In this document: positions 1-12,455 of the stretch, piece after piece
Position numbering within the stretch: the stretch's first letter is position 1
How the letters are laid out: each line of letters starts with the position of its first letter
From: Myotis daubentonii
Taxonomy: Eukaryota > Chordata > Mammalia > Chiroptera > Vespertilionidae
Assembly (NCBI RefSeq): GCF_963259705.1
Contig: NC_081861.1
Span: 107,600,102-107,664,101 of the forward strand
Length of the DNA: 64,000 nucleotides
Direction: 5' to 3'
Notes under the pieces: generated by a model
What the model was told of the DNA's origin: nothing
Databases searched by the model: none
What the model saw: only the letters and a program-made list of their open reading frames with translations
Made by a program: the position numbers and the translations under genes

Positions 1-277
1 AGGCCGGACGCCTCAGCCAGAGGCTTCCTGCAGGGGCAGGGGCGGAGCCCGCACGATCGCGGCACCCCCCGCTGCCACTGCAGGTCCCCGCTGCCCGGGC
101 CGGACGCCTAGGCCAGAGGCGTAAGGCCTGGGCAAGGGGCCGATCCTGCAATTGGAGGGTGATGGGGGTCAACGCCTGAGGGCTTCCCAGTATGTGAGAG
201 GGGGCAGGCTGGGCTGAGGGACACTCCCGCCCCCACACACACACCCAGTGCACGAATTTCGTGCACTGGGCCCCTAG
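1..277 (+). mobile_element. HeliBat 3' portion (truncated by window edge)
   Basis: Ends with the HeliBat 3' hairpin (GTGCACGAATTTCGTGCAC) and CTAG. The body closely matches 37790-38022 of the complete HeliBat further right, so it is the same subfamily. Non-autonomous; no Rep/helicase coding. The next HeliBat-type 5' end starts at the very next base. Confidence 0.9.
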
Positions 278-1138
278 TCTACACTAATAAAAGACAAAGA
301 TGCTAATTGACCATACCTTTGCTATGCCTAAGCCACGCCCACCAGCCAATCAGAGCAACTATATGCAAATTAACCCAACCAAGATGGCAGCCGGCAGCCA
401 TGGAGCTGAAGCAAGCTGGAGGCTTGGTTACCTCAGTGATGGAGGAAGCCAAGTTTCCCACCAGCCCTGGTCTGCTGTGGCCTCCTCAAGAGGCAATAAA
501 GTTTCAATTATAGAATCTAAATAAATCTCAGATACCTGCTTCCAGCCAGCCTCTACTGGGAGCTTTGGGTGACTGGGGGCTGTGGCCAGCCTGGCTGAGG
601 GACTGATGGCTGTTTGCAGGCTGGCCAAGCCCCCCAGTGGGGACCCTCACCACATGGGGGTGTGGCCAGCCTGGGTGAGGGTCTGAGGGCTGTTTTCAGG
701 CTGTCCACACCCCCTTCATGGTTGGGGTCCCTACTGGGGTGCCTCGCCAGCCTAGGTGAGGGGCTGATGGCCGTTTTTAGGCTGGCCATGTCCCCCTGCG
801 ACCCAAGCTACCAGTGTCTCCTTTTTTCCATTTTTTTTTCAGTGCCTCCTTGAGCGGAGGCCAGGGTGGGCTGGAAGCAGGTATCTGGGATTTATTTATC
901 TTCTATAATTGAAACTTTGTAGCCTTGAGTGGAGCCTATGACCGGCCAGGGCAGGCGGGAAGCTTGGCTTCCTCCATCGCCGGGGGCAACCCAAGCCTCC
1001 TGCTCGCTCCAGCTCTGTGGCCACTGCCATCTTAATTGGGTTAATTTGTACTCGCTCCTGATTGGCTGGTGGGTGTAGTGGAGTGGCGGAGTGATGGAGT
1101 GATGGTTAATTTGCATGTTTTTCTTTTATTAGTGTATA
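278..1138. mobile_element. HeliBat-derived element with two inverted 5' ends
   Basis: Starts TCTACACTAATAAAAG, the standard HeliBat 5' terminus. The right side, read on the minus strand from 1138, starts TATACACTAATAAAAG and matches the left arm for about 280 bp: CCAGCCAATCAG, AAATTAACCCAA, AAGATGGCAG, GGAGGAAGCCAAG, AAAGTTTCAATTATAGA and CAGATACCTGCTTCCAGCC are shared. The 560-860 spacer holds about three copies of a ~75-85 bp GC-rich minisatellite unit (core GGCCAGCCTGGCTGAGGG...GGGGCTGATGGC). No 3' hairpin is present on either side, so the element is flanked by two 5' ends. Confidence 0.75.
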
Positions 1139-2738
1139 TGGGGATTTCTCCTGCTCTTTCATTTGGAACATCTTTCTTTGTCTCCCCATTTCTGTATTAT
1201 TTCTGTGTATTATGTAGATGTATGTTTCCCATTCTTGTTTTGCTAGCCTTATGTGTAGGTGTTTTATGGGGCTCAGTAGCACATGCTCTAGTATCATCCA
1301 AGCAAGGTTCTCTGGGAATGTCCTTTGTGTAGTTTATGTGAACCCTCCTGTGTAGTTTAGTCTTGATTGCTGTTGGCCCATTCATGAATGGGGTTGACAT
1401 TCAGGCCAGCTGACTGTTAGGATCAACCCCAATCACAGTGTTCGAGTTGCTGTTTGATTACTGACCACAAAAACTGGAATTTGCCCCAGCTGGCTCTGGT
1501 GCCTGTCAAGATCTTCTTTGGATATGTCATTAGTGGAGCTTATTGGGTCCTGCTCCTATGTGGTCTGAACACCCATACCCAGGGTGTGTTTGTTGCTGGA
1601 CCTCCTGTGAGGGACTCAGGTGTAGGTCAATGTCATACATTGCCTGTGATTAGTCCTGGGTTGCCTTTTGGAGCTACAAAGTGATTCATAGTTTTTGGCT
1701 GCCTCTTCTGGGCCTGGTTGTGCATGGAAGGGGCCAAGGTGTACACAGTGATTGGTTTCATCCAACACTGAGCCCAGGGGAAGGTCAGCAAAAGTCCCAA
1801 GGCACTCTAAGTTCCACTTCTGCCTGCCTTTGCCCGCCAGCTCCCTGTTAGGTTTAGGCCCTGAATGAGCCTCTGGATGTATGCCAATTGTATGAGGTGG
1901 GTTCTCAGTGAGTCACCAGGTAGGGGCGATTTGTGTTCACCATAATGACACAGGTTCAAACTTGGTGCCTGTGCTGGACCTGAGTCCTCTCTACAAAAGT
2001 CCCAGGGTAAACCAAAGCCAGCTATAACTTCCAGCGTCTTAGGGAGTTGTTAGGGTGTTGCCAGCAAAATTCATCAACTCCAGACAGACTAAAATTTGGC
2101 CATGTGAAGGGAAATATCTGCACAGGAGCAGTGGTGCTGGTTAGGTATGTGAGGGGGAAATGTCCCTATCCTAAACCCACACAACTCAGTCTGTCCTCGA
2201 TTCTGGCAGAACCTCCTTGAGAGCCTTTGCTAGGTAGGGCTGGGCCTTGGGATTTGAGAGGGTGGGGCTAGTGAATCTATTGGGGTGGGTGATGCCAGTC
2301 AGGCTTGCAAGAAGTAGAGGCAATGACTCCTGCCTGGAGTCACACTACTCAGTTTATGATACCCCCTGAGTCCTTCTGGATCTCTACACCAGGGGCCCAG
2401 GTAGCTGACTGTTCCGAGGTGCATGAATTCAGCAGGGTTTGGTTATTGGGAGTTGTGAGGCTGAGACTATTGCACATTCCCAGGCTGATGCCATATGGAA
2501 GGAAGTGGTCAATCCAAGAAAGATGGCATCTGTGGTGTGGAAGAGGGACTCAGCACAGGGACTCTGTTGGCTGTCTCTCCACCTCTCTCCCCAAAGTCCC
2601 AAAGTCACAAAACCGAGTCTCTCCTCACAGGAATCTAGTCCACTCTGCCCTTTCTGTCCTGGAGCCCACGGTGAGTTGCTACAAATGAAAATGTATGCAT
2701 TGGCCTATTAAGAGGGCACCTGGATTTCTAGCTTCTGT
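1139..2738 (-). mobile_element. LINE-1 fragment, ORF1 start and 5' UTR region, antisense
   Basis: The text around 1139-1215 (TCATTTGGAACATCTTTCTTTGTCTCCCC) recurs at 59617-59650 in another antisense L1, and the GC-rich stretch that follows, with repeated AGTCCCA/CTGTTGGCTGTCTC phrases, is typical of L1 5' UTR. No host coding frame is supported. Confidence 0.65.
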
Positions 2739-3757
2739 ACAGAAAAAGAAACCATCAACCAAATGAAATGCTAATCCACTATAATAGGAGATCATATTTG
2801 CTGGTACATCTAATAACAGGTTAATTTCCAAAATACATATATGAAGGACTTATACTACTCAACACCAAAAAGATAAACAAACCAATTAAAAAATTGGCAA
2901 AAGATCTGAATAGACACTTATTTCAAGGAGACATACAGATGGTCAAGAGACATATTAAAAAATACTCAAACATCACTAATCATCAGAGAGATGCTAATTA
3001 AAACCACAGTGAGGTATCACCTCACACCTCTATCATCAACAAATCAACAAATAAGTGCTGGTGAGGATGTGGAGAAAAAAGAACCCTTGTGCACTGCTGG
3101 TGAGAATGCAGACTGCTGCAGCCACCGTGGAAAACAGTAGTTTCCTCAAATAATTACAAATGGAACTGCCTTTTGACCTAGTGGATCTCACTTCTGGGAA
3201 TATAACTGAAGAAATCTGCAATACTACTTCGAAAGACTATATGTACCTCTATATTTATAGCAGTACAATTTACAATAGCTAAGTTCTGGAAACAACCCAA
3301 GTGCCCATCAGTAGATGAATGGATTAAAAGCTGTGGTACATTTACAAAGTTGAATGTTAAAATAAGAAAAGGAAATCTTACCTTTTGTATCTGCATGGAC
3401 CTGGAGATTATTATGCTACATGAAATAAGCCAGTCAGAGAAAGACAAATACCATATGGTGTACTTATATATGGAATCTAATGAACAAAATAAACTGAGGA
3501 ACAAAATAGAAACAGAGGTATGGATTAAGCAAAAATATATGTATATATAACACATTGACACAGACAAAAATGTGGTGATAGCCTGAGGGAAAGGTGTGGG
3601 AGCTAGGTGTAGGGGGGCAGAGGAGGGCTTGGGGACAGAAAGAGGCTTTGATAGGGGTGATGGGTGCATGATGCAGTGTGCAGATGATATTTTCTTGAGT
3701 TGTACACTTGAAACCAATGTCATCCCAATATATTCAATTTAATAATTTTTTAAAAAT
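2739..3757 (+). mobile_element. LINE-1 3' end, sense, 5' truncated
   Basis: Degenerate C-terminal ORF2 text (ACTCAAACATCACTAATCA, CCAAGTGCCCATCAGTAGATG, ATGAAATAAGCCAGTCAGAG) followed by a 3' UTR ending TGTACACTTGAAACCAATGT and an A-rich tail near 3750. Frames are broken. Confidence 0.85.
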
Positions 3758-3869
3758 GTTCTGCTCACTGAGAAGTTTTTTCTTAAAAATATATGATTCT
3801 GATCATATAATCAACAGTATTATTTTAGTATAAAGTAATTATTTGTTGGTGATTTCCCTTCTGGTTTTT

Positions 3870-4075
3870 TAATATATTTTTATTGATTTCAGAGAGGAAG
3901 GGAGAGGGAGAGAAACAGAAACATCAATGATGAGAATCATTGATCTGCTGCCTCCTGCACGCCCCCTACTGAGGATTGAGTCTGCAACTTGGGTATGTGC
4001 CCTTGACCAGAATCGAGCCTGGGACCCTTAAGTCCGCAGGCCGAGGCTCTATCCACTGAGCCAAAACAGCTAAGG
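3870..4075 (-). mobile_element. Ves SINE
   Basis: Reverse complement of the tRNA-derived vespertilionid SINE: the box-B-like segment (AATCGAGCCTGGGACCC) and box-A-like end (CTATCCACTGAGCCA) lie at the right. The 14-bp target duplication CCCTTCTGGTTTTT is perfect (3856-3869 and 4076-4089), so the copy is full length. Confidence 0.92.
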
Positions 4076-4089
4076 CCCTTCTGGTTTTT

Positions 4090-5275
4090 AGAGAAATACA
4101 ATGTTAATAGCTTATCTGTAGTAAATTATACACTTGGAAATTATCACTAAACTTTAGAATCATGCATTGTCAAAATTAGAAGGAAGTTTGGACATTTTGT
4201 AGTGCAGCCTTCTTTCACAAATGGACAATCTAATTCATAATGAAAGCGAATTTACGTGTAAAATTTAACATAGTGAGATATGAGCAGAGCCCAGACTAGA
4301 ACTCTGCTTTACCAATTTACAGTCTGTTGTTTTTTCCACTATATCACTATTTCCTCTCAGGTCTTCACACTGAACAGATCAAAGGACACTGCTGCATGCA
4401 AAGTTCTATTAAGCTGCTAATGGCTGTCCTGAATTTTGATGACTAATCTCAATTTGTCACAGCTCATTAGGTGCTGGAAATAGACTCACAAGCTGTTGAG
4501 GCAAGTATTTGAAAGCAATTTACACTTTCAATATTGTGAGCACAATTGAATTTTCTTACAGATTTCATTTTGAAGGTCTCTCAGATTGTTTGCATGGATT
4601 ACTTGTTGCATAGCTACTAGTATATTCTAATATGCCAGCATCTACTGAGGCTTGTACCTACCCCACAAGTGTTAAAATATGCTCTTTGAGTGAAATGGAG
4701 AAAGCATAGTCATTTTTAAAATCTATATTGGCCAAAGATCAAATATGTAGGTTGGAATGCTCTGAGGCCAAGATAGAATGAAAGGCAGTGTTTTACTGCA
4801 TCAAGTGCAACTCTTCTAGCCTGCCACAACATTTACTGCACCGTTAGCCTGACATTCAAAAATGCACTGGTGGTGCTTCAAAGGTAAAAAATACACAGCC
4901 ATAAACTTATGAATTTCCTAGGCCCATGCCATGTAACTGATCTGATCTCATCAACATGTAATTATTGTTCCCCTGTTCCCAAGAAGTAACAGTGTGCTTG
5001 TGGAGAAAATACTATCATTGACTAGCTGCAATTGCAATAGGAAGCTAAGAATAAGTGTCATGTAGTAGTGGGAATTAGATTACCTGTATAGATTGAAGAT
5101 AGATTATGGAGAACCTGGAAAATACAAAATGGTTTTAAATAGTGTGCTAGGAAAGAGGGTACCAATTTATTTACTTGCAGGGTGGTAATCTAACAAAAGA
5201 AGTATTTTGGTTGACGGTGTTAATTATAGTTGGTTGGAATTAGATGAGAATGGAGTGGTGGCCATTGGCTATGAC

Positions 5276-5317
<42 letters not shown>

Positions 5318-5931
5318 AGTTAATATATATGAACCATTTTTCTGTGCTCATTCCTGTGAGATAAGTAATATTACATCTATATAGATTGATACCGAATCAA
5401 ATAATTTGCCCTAAGTTGCACCACTAGTAAGTAGTATAGCTAGAATTTATAACTAGGTCTAACTCTGAAGTCTATTCTCTTTCCACTACTTTACCAAACA
5501 GATGGTAAGGTCCTAGTCTAGGTTGGTGGACCCTAAAGCACTCTGTAACTACCTGTATTATAACACTCATCACTGTAGGCAATTTTTGTATTATACATCT
5601 GTCTCCTCTACTAGAATGTGATTCTTTGAGGACATGAATCATATCTTAATCATCCTTGTAACCCAGCACTTAATATAATTGTACAGTAGGAACCTGATTG
5701 TTAACTGAATGAAAGAATAGATAGCAAGGAGAAAACAAGAGATATAAACAATAAAATATTTCACTTTTGCACTTGAGAGTAGAGTAGCAGTAGAATATTG
5801 GTTGGTAATACTATAGTGCTTCCTTCTGTTCTTGCCTTTGCCAGTATTCTTAGTAAACTATCTTCATATCAATGGAAAAATACTGTTAAAAGATTATAAT
5901 GTGATATATCATAAGTTTAACAGGAGTCTTT
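4090..5931. other. Single-copy intron 1 sequence
   Basis: AT-rich sequence with no convincing ORF, RNA gene or recognisable young repeat, apart from the GAT microsatellite at 5270-5319. Confidence 0.5.
5270..5319 (+). repeat. (GAT)n microsatellite
   Basis: About sixteen tandem GAT units, nearly uninterrupted (one GAC near the start). Confidence 0.95.
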
Positions 5932-7190
5932 TTTAAGATTTTTATTATGGAAAATTTCAAACATTAATAAAAGTACAGAGAACAATGTCATATATTTTAA
6001 TATAGCACAATATTATGTAATATGTAAAATATAATATATATATACACATATGTGCATGTGTATATATATATAAGTTTAAGTGACCTTTAGACTGAAGGAC
6101 CAGAACGACTGGACGACTGGCCAGTAGCTATGACATTCACTGACCCAGACCTTGCTGCTGGGGCCCTGACAGCCCCGAATCTGGTTCACCTGCACCCCGA
6201 ACCCAGACAGGAGGGAGGAGGGAGCCTGATTCCTCTGAGAATCGGCCATTGTTTAGCTTGCTGCTGGGGACATGATAGCCCCAAATCTGGTTCACCTGCA
6301 CCCGGACCCAGACAGGAGGGAGTCCAATTCCTCGCAGAATCAGCTGTGCCTTAGTTTGCTGCTGGGGCCCTGACAGGCCCGAATCTGGTTCACCTGCACC
6401 CCAGACCCAGACAGGAGAGAGAAGGAAGCCTGATTCCTTGTGGAATCTGCGATTGGTTAGCTTGCTGCTGGGGCCAACCTTCTGCAGTCCCTCCCCCTGG
6501 CAGGCCAGCCCCCCGATTGGCCCCAATCGCCGGCCAGGCCGAGGGACCCCACCTGTGCACAAATTCATGCACCGGGCCTCTAGTAATATAATATATGCCT
6601 ATAACTCAGCTTCAATCATTTTCTAGTTTAGGCCTATCTTGTTTCATCTCTACCCAATATCTGTATTATTTGAAGCAAATTCCAGGTATATTTCATCTGT
6701 AAAAATATCAGTTTATATCTTTTAAAAAACTGGAACTCCTGAGAAAATATTATTACATACGGAGTATAAATTATCAATAAGTCATTAATATCATGTATCT
6801 AGTCAATGTTAAAATATCACTGATGTGTTATAATTTTTTAAAGTTCATTTTAAAAATTCTGGATCCAAATAGTATCCATACATTGCAGTTTATTGATTTT
6901 AAGTCTCTTAAGTCTCTCTCCATCGCTCTTTATTTATTGAAGAAATCAGGTCATGTCATTTGCCCTATAGACTTTCCAAATTCTTGAATTTTCTTATTGA
7001 ATTCGCATGGTGCCATTTGACGATTTTCTCTGTGTTTTATACATTTTTTTATCATGATAATATAAGATAATCAACTGGTAAGGTTGATTAAATACCAGCA
7101 TGTTTAAATATCTTATTCTACAATATACATGCAGCATTTTAATAGTAAAATGCCTACACTGCCACCAATAATACAATTATTGAAAAGTTT
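5932..7190. repeat. Probable ancient interspersed repeat split by a HeliBat
   Basis: Phrases such as TTATTATGGAAAATTTCAAAC, GTTTCATCTCTACCCA, GAAGCAAATTCCAG and TAAGTCTCTTAAGTCTC are typical of an old mammalian dispersed repeat I cannot name with certainty. The two halves (5932-6084 and 6584-7190) read as one unit interrupted by the 6085-6583 HeliBat. Confidence 0.4.
6085..6583 (+). mobile_element. HeliBat (5' end eroded)
   Basis: The 3' end reads GTGCACAAATTCATGCACCGGGCCTCTAG followed by T. The body has three to four ~110-bp repeats (TTGCTGCTGGGG...CTGACAGCCCCGAATCTGGTTCACCTGCACCC). The 5' part (ACGACTGGACGACTGGCC) resembles the HeliBat at 21325, but the canonical TC terminus is not clear. 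Apparent ORFs on both strands are repeat translations. Confidence 0.85.
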
Positions 7191-7708
7191 TAAGTTTTCA
7201 TTGTTGTTTTTGCTATTTTTTTTTATCCTTTGTGTATAGCCTATTAGGGATGGACAGTCAACTAGTTGTCTGTAAATCCACTTTGAATTGTTCCTGTCTC
7301 CACATTGATCATTGTCTCCACATGGTTTGTTTTCCTTTTATTTTTAGGGCTTACCTTTTAAAATTATAATTTTGTTCTATACTTAACACAGGACTCTTGA
7401 TTTAATAAAATAATTTTGCTACATGGTGTTACATCTCTAAAGCAAAACTAATTATTAGGACTATTTATAGATTAGTATACAATAAATATATTCTCATTAT
7501 TACAAAACAGTGAACAAAAATTCTTATAGATGAGAACGTTACATTTCAATTCTGTTAGTAAAGAAGGGAAAACTCATATGTTTATGTTCCCAAGTGAAGC
7601 TGAAAAAGTTAATGCCATGTCTTTTTGTTTACCTCTCATACTATGAACAAGTGTCCATTTAGTAGTCTGTAATGCTATCTTTTTCACTTTTTGTGTGTGT
7701 GAGGTACT
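7191..7708. other. Intron 1, no recognisable feature
   Basis: AT-rich non-coding sequence; I see nothing definable in it. Confidence 0.4.
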
Positions 7709-10700
7709 ATTTTTAAATCTTTATTGTTTAAAGTATTACTTATGTTCCCCTTTCCCCCCATTGACCTCTCCCACTCTGCCCCGGCGCCCCAACCCCAGGC
7801 CTTCACCACACTATTGTCTGTGTCCATGGGTTATGCATATACGCATATGATTCATTGGTTGATCTCTTCCTCCCTCCCACCCCCTCCCCTGCCTTCCCTT
7901 GGAGGTCTGACAGTATGTTGTATGCTTCTGTGTCTCTGGGTCTATTTTTGTTCATCAGTTTATGTTGTTCATTAGAATTGACATATGAGTGATATCATGT
8001 GATATTCATCTTTCTCAGACTAGCTTATTTTGCTAAGCATAATGCTCTCCAGGTCCAACCATGTTGTTGCAAATAGTGAGTTATTTCTTTTTAACAACTC
8101 AGTAGGATTTCATTGTATAGATGTACCACAGGTTTTTAATCCACTTGTCTGCTGATGGGCACTCAGGCTGTTTCCAAATCTTAGCTATTGTAAATTGTGC
8201 TGCTATGAACATAAGGGTGCATATATTCTTTCTGATTGGTATTTCTGGTTTCTTGGGATATATTCCTAGAAGTGGAATTACTGGGTCAAATGGGAGTTCC
8301 ATTTTTAGTTTTTTGAGGAAATTCCATACTGTTTTCCACAGTGGCTGCACCAGTGTGCACTTCCACTAGCAGTGCACAAGCGTTCCTTTTTCTACAAATC
8401 CTCACCACACGTGTTGTTTCTTGATTTGTTGATGATAGCCATTTTGACAGGTGTGAGAAAATACCTCATTGTCATTTTGATTTGTATTTCTGGGATGATT
8501 AGTGTCTTTGGGCATGTTTTCATATGTCTCTCGGCCTTTTGTATGTCCTCTTTCGAAAGGGGTCTATTTAGGTCCTTTGTCCATTTTTGATTGGGTTGTT
8601 TATCTTTCTTTTGTTAAGTTGTATGAGTTCCCTATAAATTTTAGAGATTAAACCCTTATTGGATATAACATTGACAAATATGTTCCCCCCTGCAGTGGGC
8701 TCTCTTATTGTTGATGGTTTCTTTTGCTGTGTAGAAGCTTTTTATTTTAATGTAGTCCCATTTTTTTATTGTCTCCTTAGCTTCCATTGTCCTAGGACCT
8801 GTATTGGTAAAGATATTGCTATGAATATTTTGCTTCCTATGGAGTCTTCTAAGATTTTTATGGTTTCCTGTCTTACATTTAAGTCCTTTATTCATTTTGA
8901 ATTTATTTTTGTGAATGGTTTGAGTTAGTGATCTAGTTTCATTTTTTTTGCATGTATCTATCCAATTTTTCCAACACCATTTATAAAGAGACTGTTTTAA
9001 CTCCATTGTATGCTCTTGCCTTCTTTGGCAAATATTAATTGAGCATAATGGCTTGGGTCGATTTCTGGGTTCTTTGTTCTTTTCCATTGGTCTATATATC
9101 TGTTCTTGTGCCAGTACCAGGCATTTTTGAGAACAGTGGCTTTGTAATACAACTTGATATCTGGTATTGTTATGGCCTTCACTTTAGGGTCTGTTTTGTC
9201 AGATATAAGTATTTCTACCCCAGCTTTTTTTTTCATTTCCATTTGCCTAAAAAAAAAAATTTCCCATTCCTTCACTATCAGTCTGTGTGAGTCCTGTGTC
9301 CTGAGGTGGATCTCTTGTAGACAGCAAATATATGGGTCATGTTTTCTTATCCATTCAACTACCCTGTGTCTTTTGTTTAGAGCATTTAGTCCATTTATAT
9401 TTAAGGTTATTATGGATAGGTACTTGTTTCTAGCCATTTTTATTCTCTATGCCTGTGTTCCCTTTTCCCTATTTTTTCTTTTTATGGCAATCCTTTTAGC
9501 ATTTCTTGCTTTGCTTGCTTGGTGGTAATAAATTCTCTTATTCATTTTTGTCTGTGAAGCTCCCGATTTCCCCTTCAATTATACCTTTCTGGGTATAGTA
9601 TTCTTAGATTCAGTCACTTGCTTTGTATCACTTTGTATATTTCATTTCATTCCCTTCTGGCCTGATGTGTTTCTGTTGAGAAATCATTTGATAATCTAAT
9701 GGGAGATCCCTTGTAGGTAACTTTCTGTCTTTCTCTCGCAGTCTTTAAGATTCTTACTTTGTTGTTGATGTTTGCGAATGTAATTATGATGTGACTTGGT
9801 GTGGGTTTTTTTGGGTTCATCTTGTTTGGGACTCTGTGTGCTTCTTGGACTTGTGACTTTTTTCTTCCCCAAATCAGGGGAGTTTTCTGTTGTATTTCTT
9901 CAATCAGGTTTTGTATTCCTTGCTCAGCTTCCTCTCCTTCTAGCACCCTATAATGCAGATGTTGTTTCGTTTCTTGTTGTCCCAAAGCTCCCTTAAGCTC
10001 TGCTCCTGCTTTTTAAGTTATTTTTTTTCAGTTACTGCTCTGCTTGGGTTTGTTTTTCTACCTTGTGTTCTAGCTTGCCTATGCGGTCCTCAGATTTTTC
10101 TAGTCTACTATTGAAGCCTTCCATTGTGTTCTTTATTGTACCTATGTCATTCTTTATTTCCTCCTGATTCCTTTTAATGTCAGTGAAATTCTCATTCAGC
10201 TCCTTCTAATTCTCATTGAGTTGTGCGTTTTTGTCATCCAGAAGTTTGAGCATCCTTATAACCATTACTCTGAATTCTTTCTCTGACAAATTACTTGCCT
10301 CCATTTCATTTAATTCCTTTTTCTGGTGATTTCACTTTTTCTTTCCTTTGGGGATTGTTTCTTTGTTTCCCCATTTTTGCTCTAACGTTTTAATTGTTTC
10401 TATGTCTGAGATCCAACTGCTTTGCTACCTCAGTTCTTTTGGGGGTGGTGCTATGTAGTTGGTGATTTTTGGGACCCAGTGGTGCAGTCTCTCAGATCTC
10501 CTGAGCTTGGTATTCTAGTGGAGCCTCCTACTTGAGCTATTTGGGTTCCCCTGATATAGTTGGGTCTTGAATGTTAGTTTCTCATTCATGGAAGAAGTCT
10601 TATCACTGGTTGTCTGATGGTGTGATTCACCCCCAGCCTCTTTATGCAAGCTATTGTGGATGTGCTCATGGATCTGGCTCTTGTGAAAGGGTTGCTTGAG

Positions 10701-11690
10701 TTCTCACTGGTGTGTGTTCATTGTCAGATCCCGGAGTCCACAGCCTGGGGGGAAGGGGTCTTGGGGCCTGAGGATCAGGTCATGTGACTCTGGCCAGTGT
10801 TGTGTGACTGTTCCTGGGGTAGCGACACTCTGCAAGTCACTGCGAGGGTTCCGGACTCCATGACAGTGGGAGGGCAGCTCTCTCGTAGTCTGTGGATGAG
10901 GCAGTTAGACTCTGGCCAGGGTAATTTCACTCTGAGAATCCCTCAGGGATCCAGGAGCCAGCAGCTGGGGATGCGGGAATCTCGGAGTCTATGGCTGAAA
11001 CAGTGCGACCTTATCCAGGGAGGCGAGGCGTTAGTAGCTCACTGAGGTGTCCACAAGCTGGCATCCCAGGAGGGGGAAGTCTCAGTTTCTCCTGAGGGAG
11101 CCATGCACCCTTAGTTGGAGAGGCATGTGCCCAGCAGCAGCTCACGGAGGGTCCCAGAAGTCGCCTGCCAGGGCAGTGGGCTTGTGGTGCCCACATGCTA
11201 GAGCGGGGTGACTGCTGTGTCTAGAAGCCAGCAGCTGGGGAGGGGCAAGTCACGATTTCTGCTGAGGGAACCATGCACCCTTGGAGGTGGACATACTGGG
11301 GTCTGCAGGTCAGCGGGTGAGGCAGCATCACTTTGACTAGAGTGGCTGCAGGATCCCAGGCAGTGTCCAAGGCCAGTCTTGGTGGTGGTGAGGCTGGGTT
11401 CCTAGTGGGGGCTGCTCTCCCCTTCAAGATGTCATGGGCTCCTTGCCCAAGCCCCTCAGCCCAGGGAGTGCCCACAACAGTGGAAAGTGGCTCCCCCTTC
11501 AGGAGAGTCTGGTTTGTCAGCCCTGATACTCCTGCAGGATCTAACTGTCCCTCACTCACATGCACACACCACACACACCCCTTTCACTCCCTCACTCATT
11601 CACACCCTCTTCCTCACTGCCGCCCTGCCAGCCTCCATCTTTCTGTGAGGTTTTTATTTTTATTACCCCCAATCTGATGCTTTTAAAATA
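7709..11690 (-). mobile_element. LINE-1 with 5' UTR, ORF1 and an internally deleted ORF2
   Basis: Read on the minus strand: a GC-rich 5' UTR (about 11690-10430), broken ORF1 (about 10400-9647, including the RRM/C-terminal text KVTYKGSPIRLSNDFSTET), then an ORF2 that begins [20 protein letters not shown] at 9437. This is the endonuclease start, with the [14 protein letters not shown] motif. After KVKAIT it jumps at about 9168 to the ORF2 C-terminal text [20 protein letters not shown]. Most of the endonuclease and all of the reverse transcriptase are missing, yet the frame is kept for 146 codons. The 3' end and tail lie at 7709. Non-functional for retrotransposition. Confidence 0.88.
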
Positions 11691-11704
11691 TCTGATTTGA
11701 TTTT

Positions 11705-11900
11705 AGGGGTTGGCATTTTTTTTCTCTCTTAGAGGCCAGGTAGCATAAATATATTAGGCTTTGCAGAACACAGAAGGTCACATATTCTTCTTTATGTGTT
11801 TATTTTTGTTTTTGCAAGTAAGTAAATATTTTTTAAAGTTCTAGTTCAGAGTCCAGACTAGATTTAACCCAGAGCTGTAGTTTACCAATCCCTATTATAA
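11705..11900. mobile_element. Old hAT-type DNA transposon remnant (MER class)
   Basis: Imperfect terminal inverted repeats, AGGGGTTGGCA at the left and TTTACCAATCCCTA at the right, enclose text such as GAGGCCAGGTAGCATAAATATATTAGGCTTTGC. Looks like an old non-autonomous hAT element; subfamily not assigned. Confidence 0.5.
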
Positions 11901-12263
11901 ATGTTTTAGTGTGGTATATAATCAGCTGCCTCACTTTGGATAGTGATGCCTTCTTCATAAGTAATAACTGGTGTTTTGAAAAGGCCTGAGTGAGCCAAAG
12001 TGCCTGCTTTCTTTCCATCAAAACCTTGGCCTTCTTTTAAGAGACACTAAGTATATATTTCACTGTGATTATGATTCTCACTAGGGCCTGATTAACATGA
12101 AATACATGTGAGAATAAAAATGGAGAGTAAACAGCGACTTAACAAATTTATCCAGCAATGAAAAGGAATGGAAGCTCTTTTCACATATTTAACCCCCAGG
12201 ATAATAATAAAAAGGAAGGCATTTCCCCCTTTTTTCAGATATATTACTTGAGACTCTAAGATA

Positions 12264-12455
12264 GCACTGTCCAGTAGAAATTTCTTTAGTAGTTGAATTA
12301 TTGTATATCTATACTCTGCAATATGCTGTAGAGCACTTGAAATGGGGCTAGTGTGACTGACTAAAGAACTAAGTTTTAAAACTTTATTCATTTTCATTAA
12401 TTGGAATTTAAATAACCGCATGTACCAAGTATTTACCATATTGAGCAGCATAACT
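12264..12455. repeat. Possible old DNA-transposon (MER) remnant
   Basis: The phrases AGCACTGTCCAGTAGAAAT and GAGCACTTGAAATGGGGCTAGTGTGACTGA recall a common mammalian MER repeat. Termini are not clearly defined. Confidence 0.4.

Noticed and set aside
1..277. GC-rich left edge considered as the APOOL promoter and exon 1
   Set aside because: It matches the HeliBat at 37790-38022 and ends in the HeliBat hairpin and CTAG.
2305..2688. 127-codon plus-strand frame
   Set aside because: Lies in antisense L1 5' UTR-like sequence; no recognisable domain and no splice context.
3178..3723. 181-codon minus-strand open frame
   Set aside because: Antisense of an L1 3' end; similar antisense frames appear over every L1 3' end in the window.
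11333..11677. 114-codon frame near a GC-rich stretch, considered as a first exon or CpG island
   Set aside because: The region is the 5' UTR of the antisense L1 at 7709-11690, not a host promoter.
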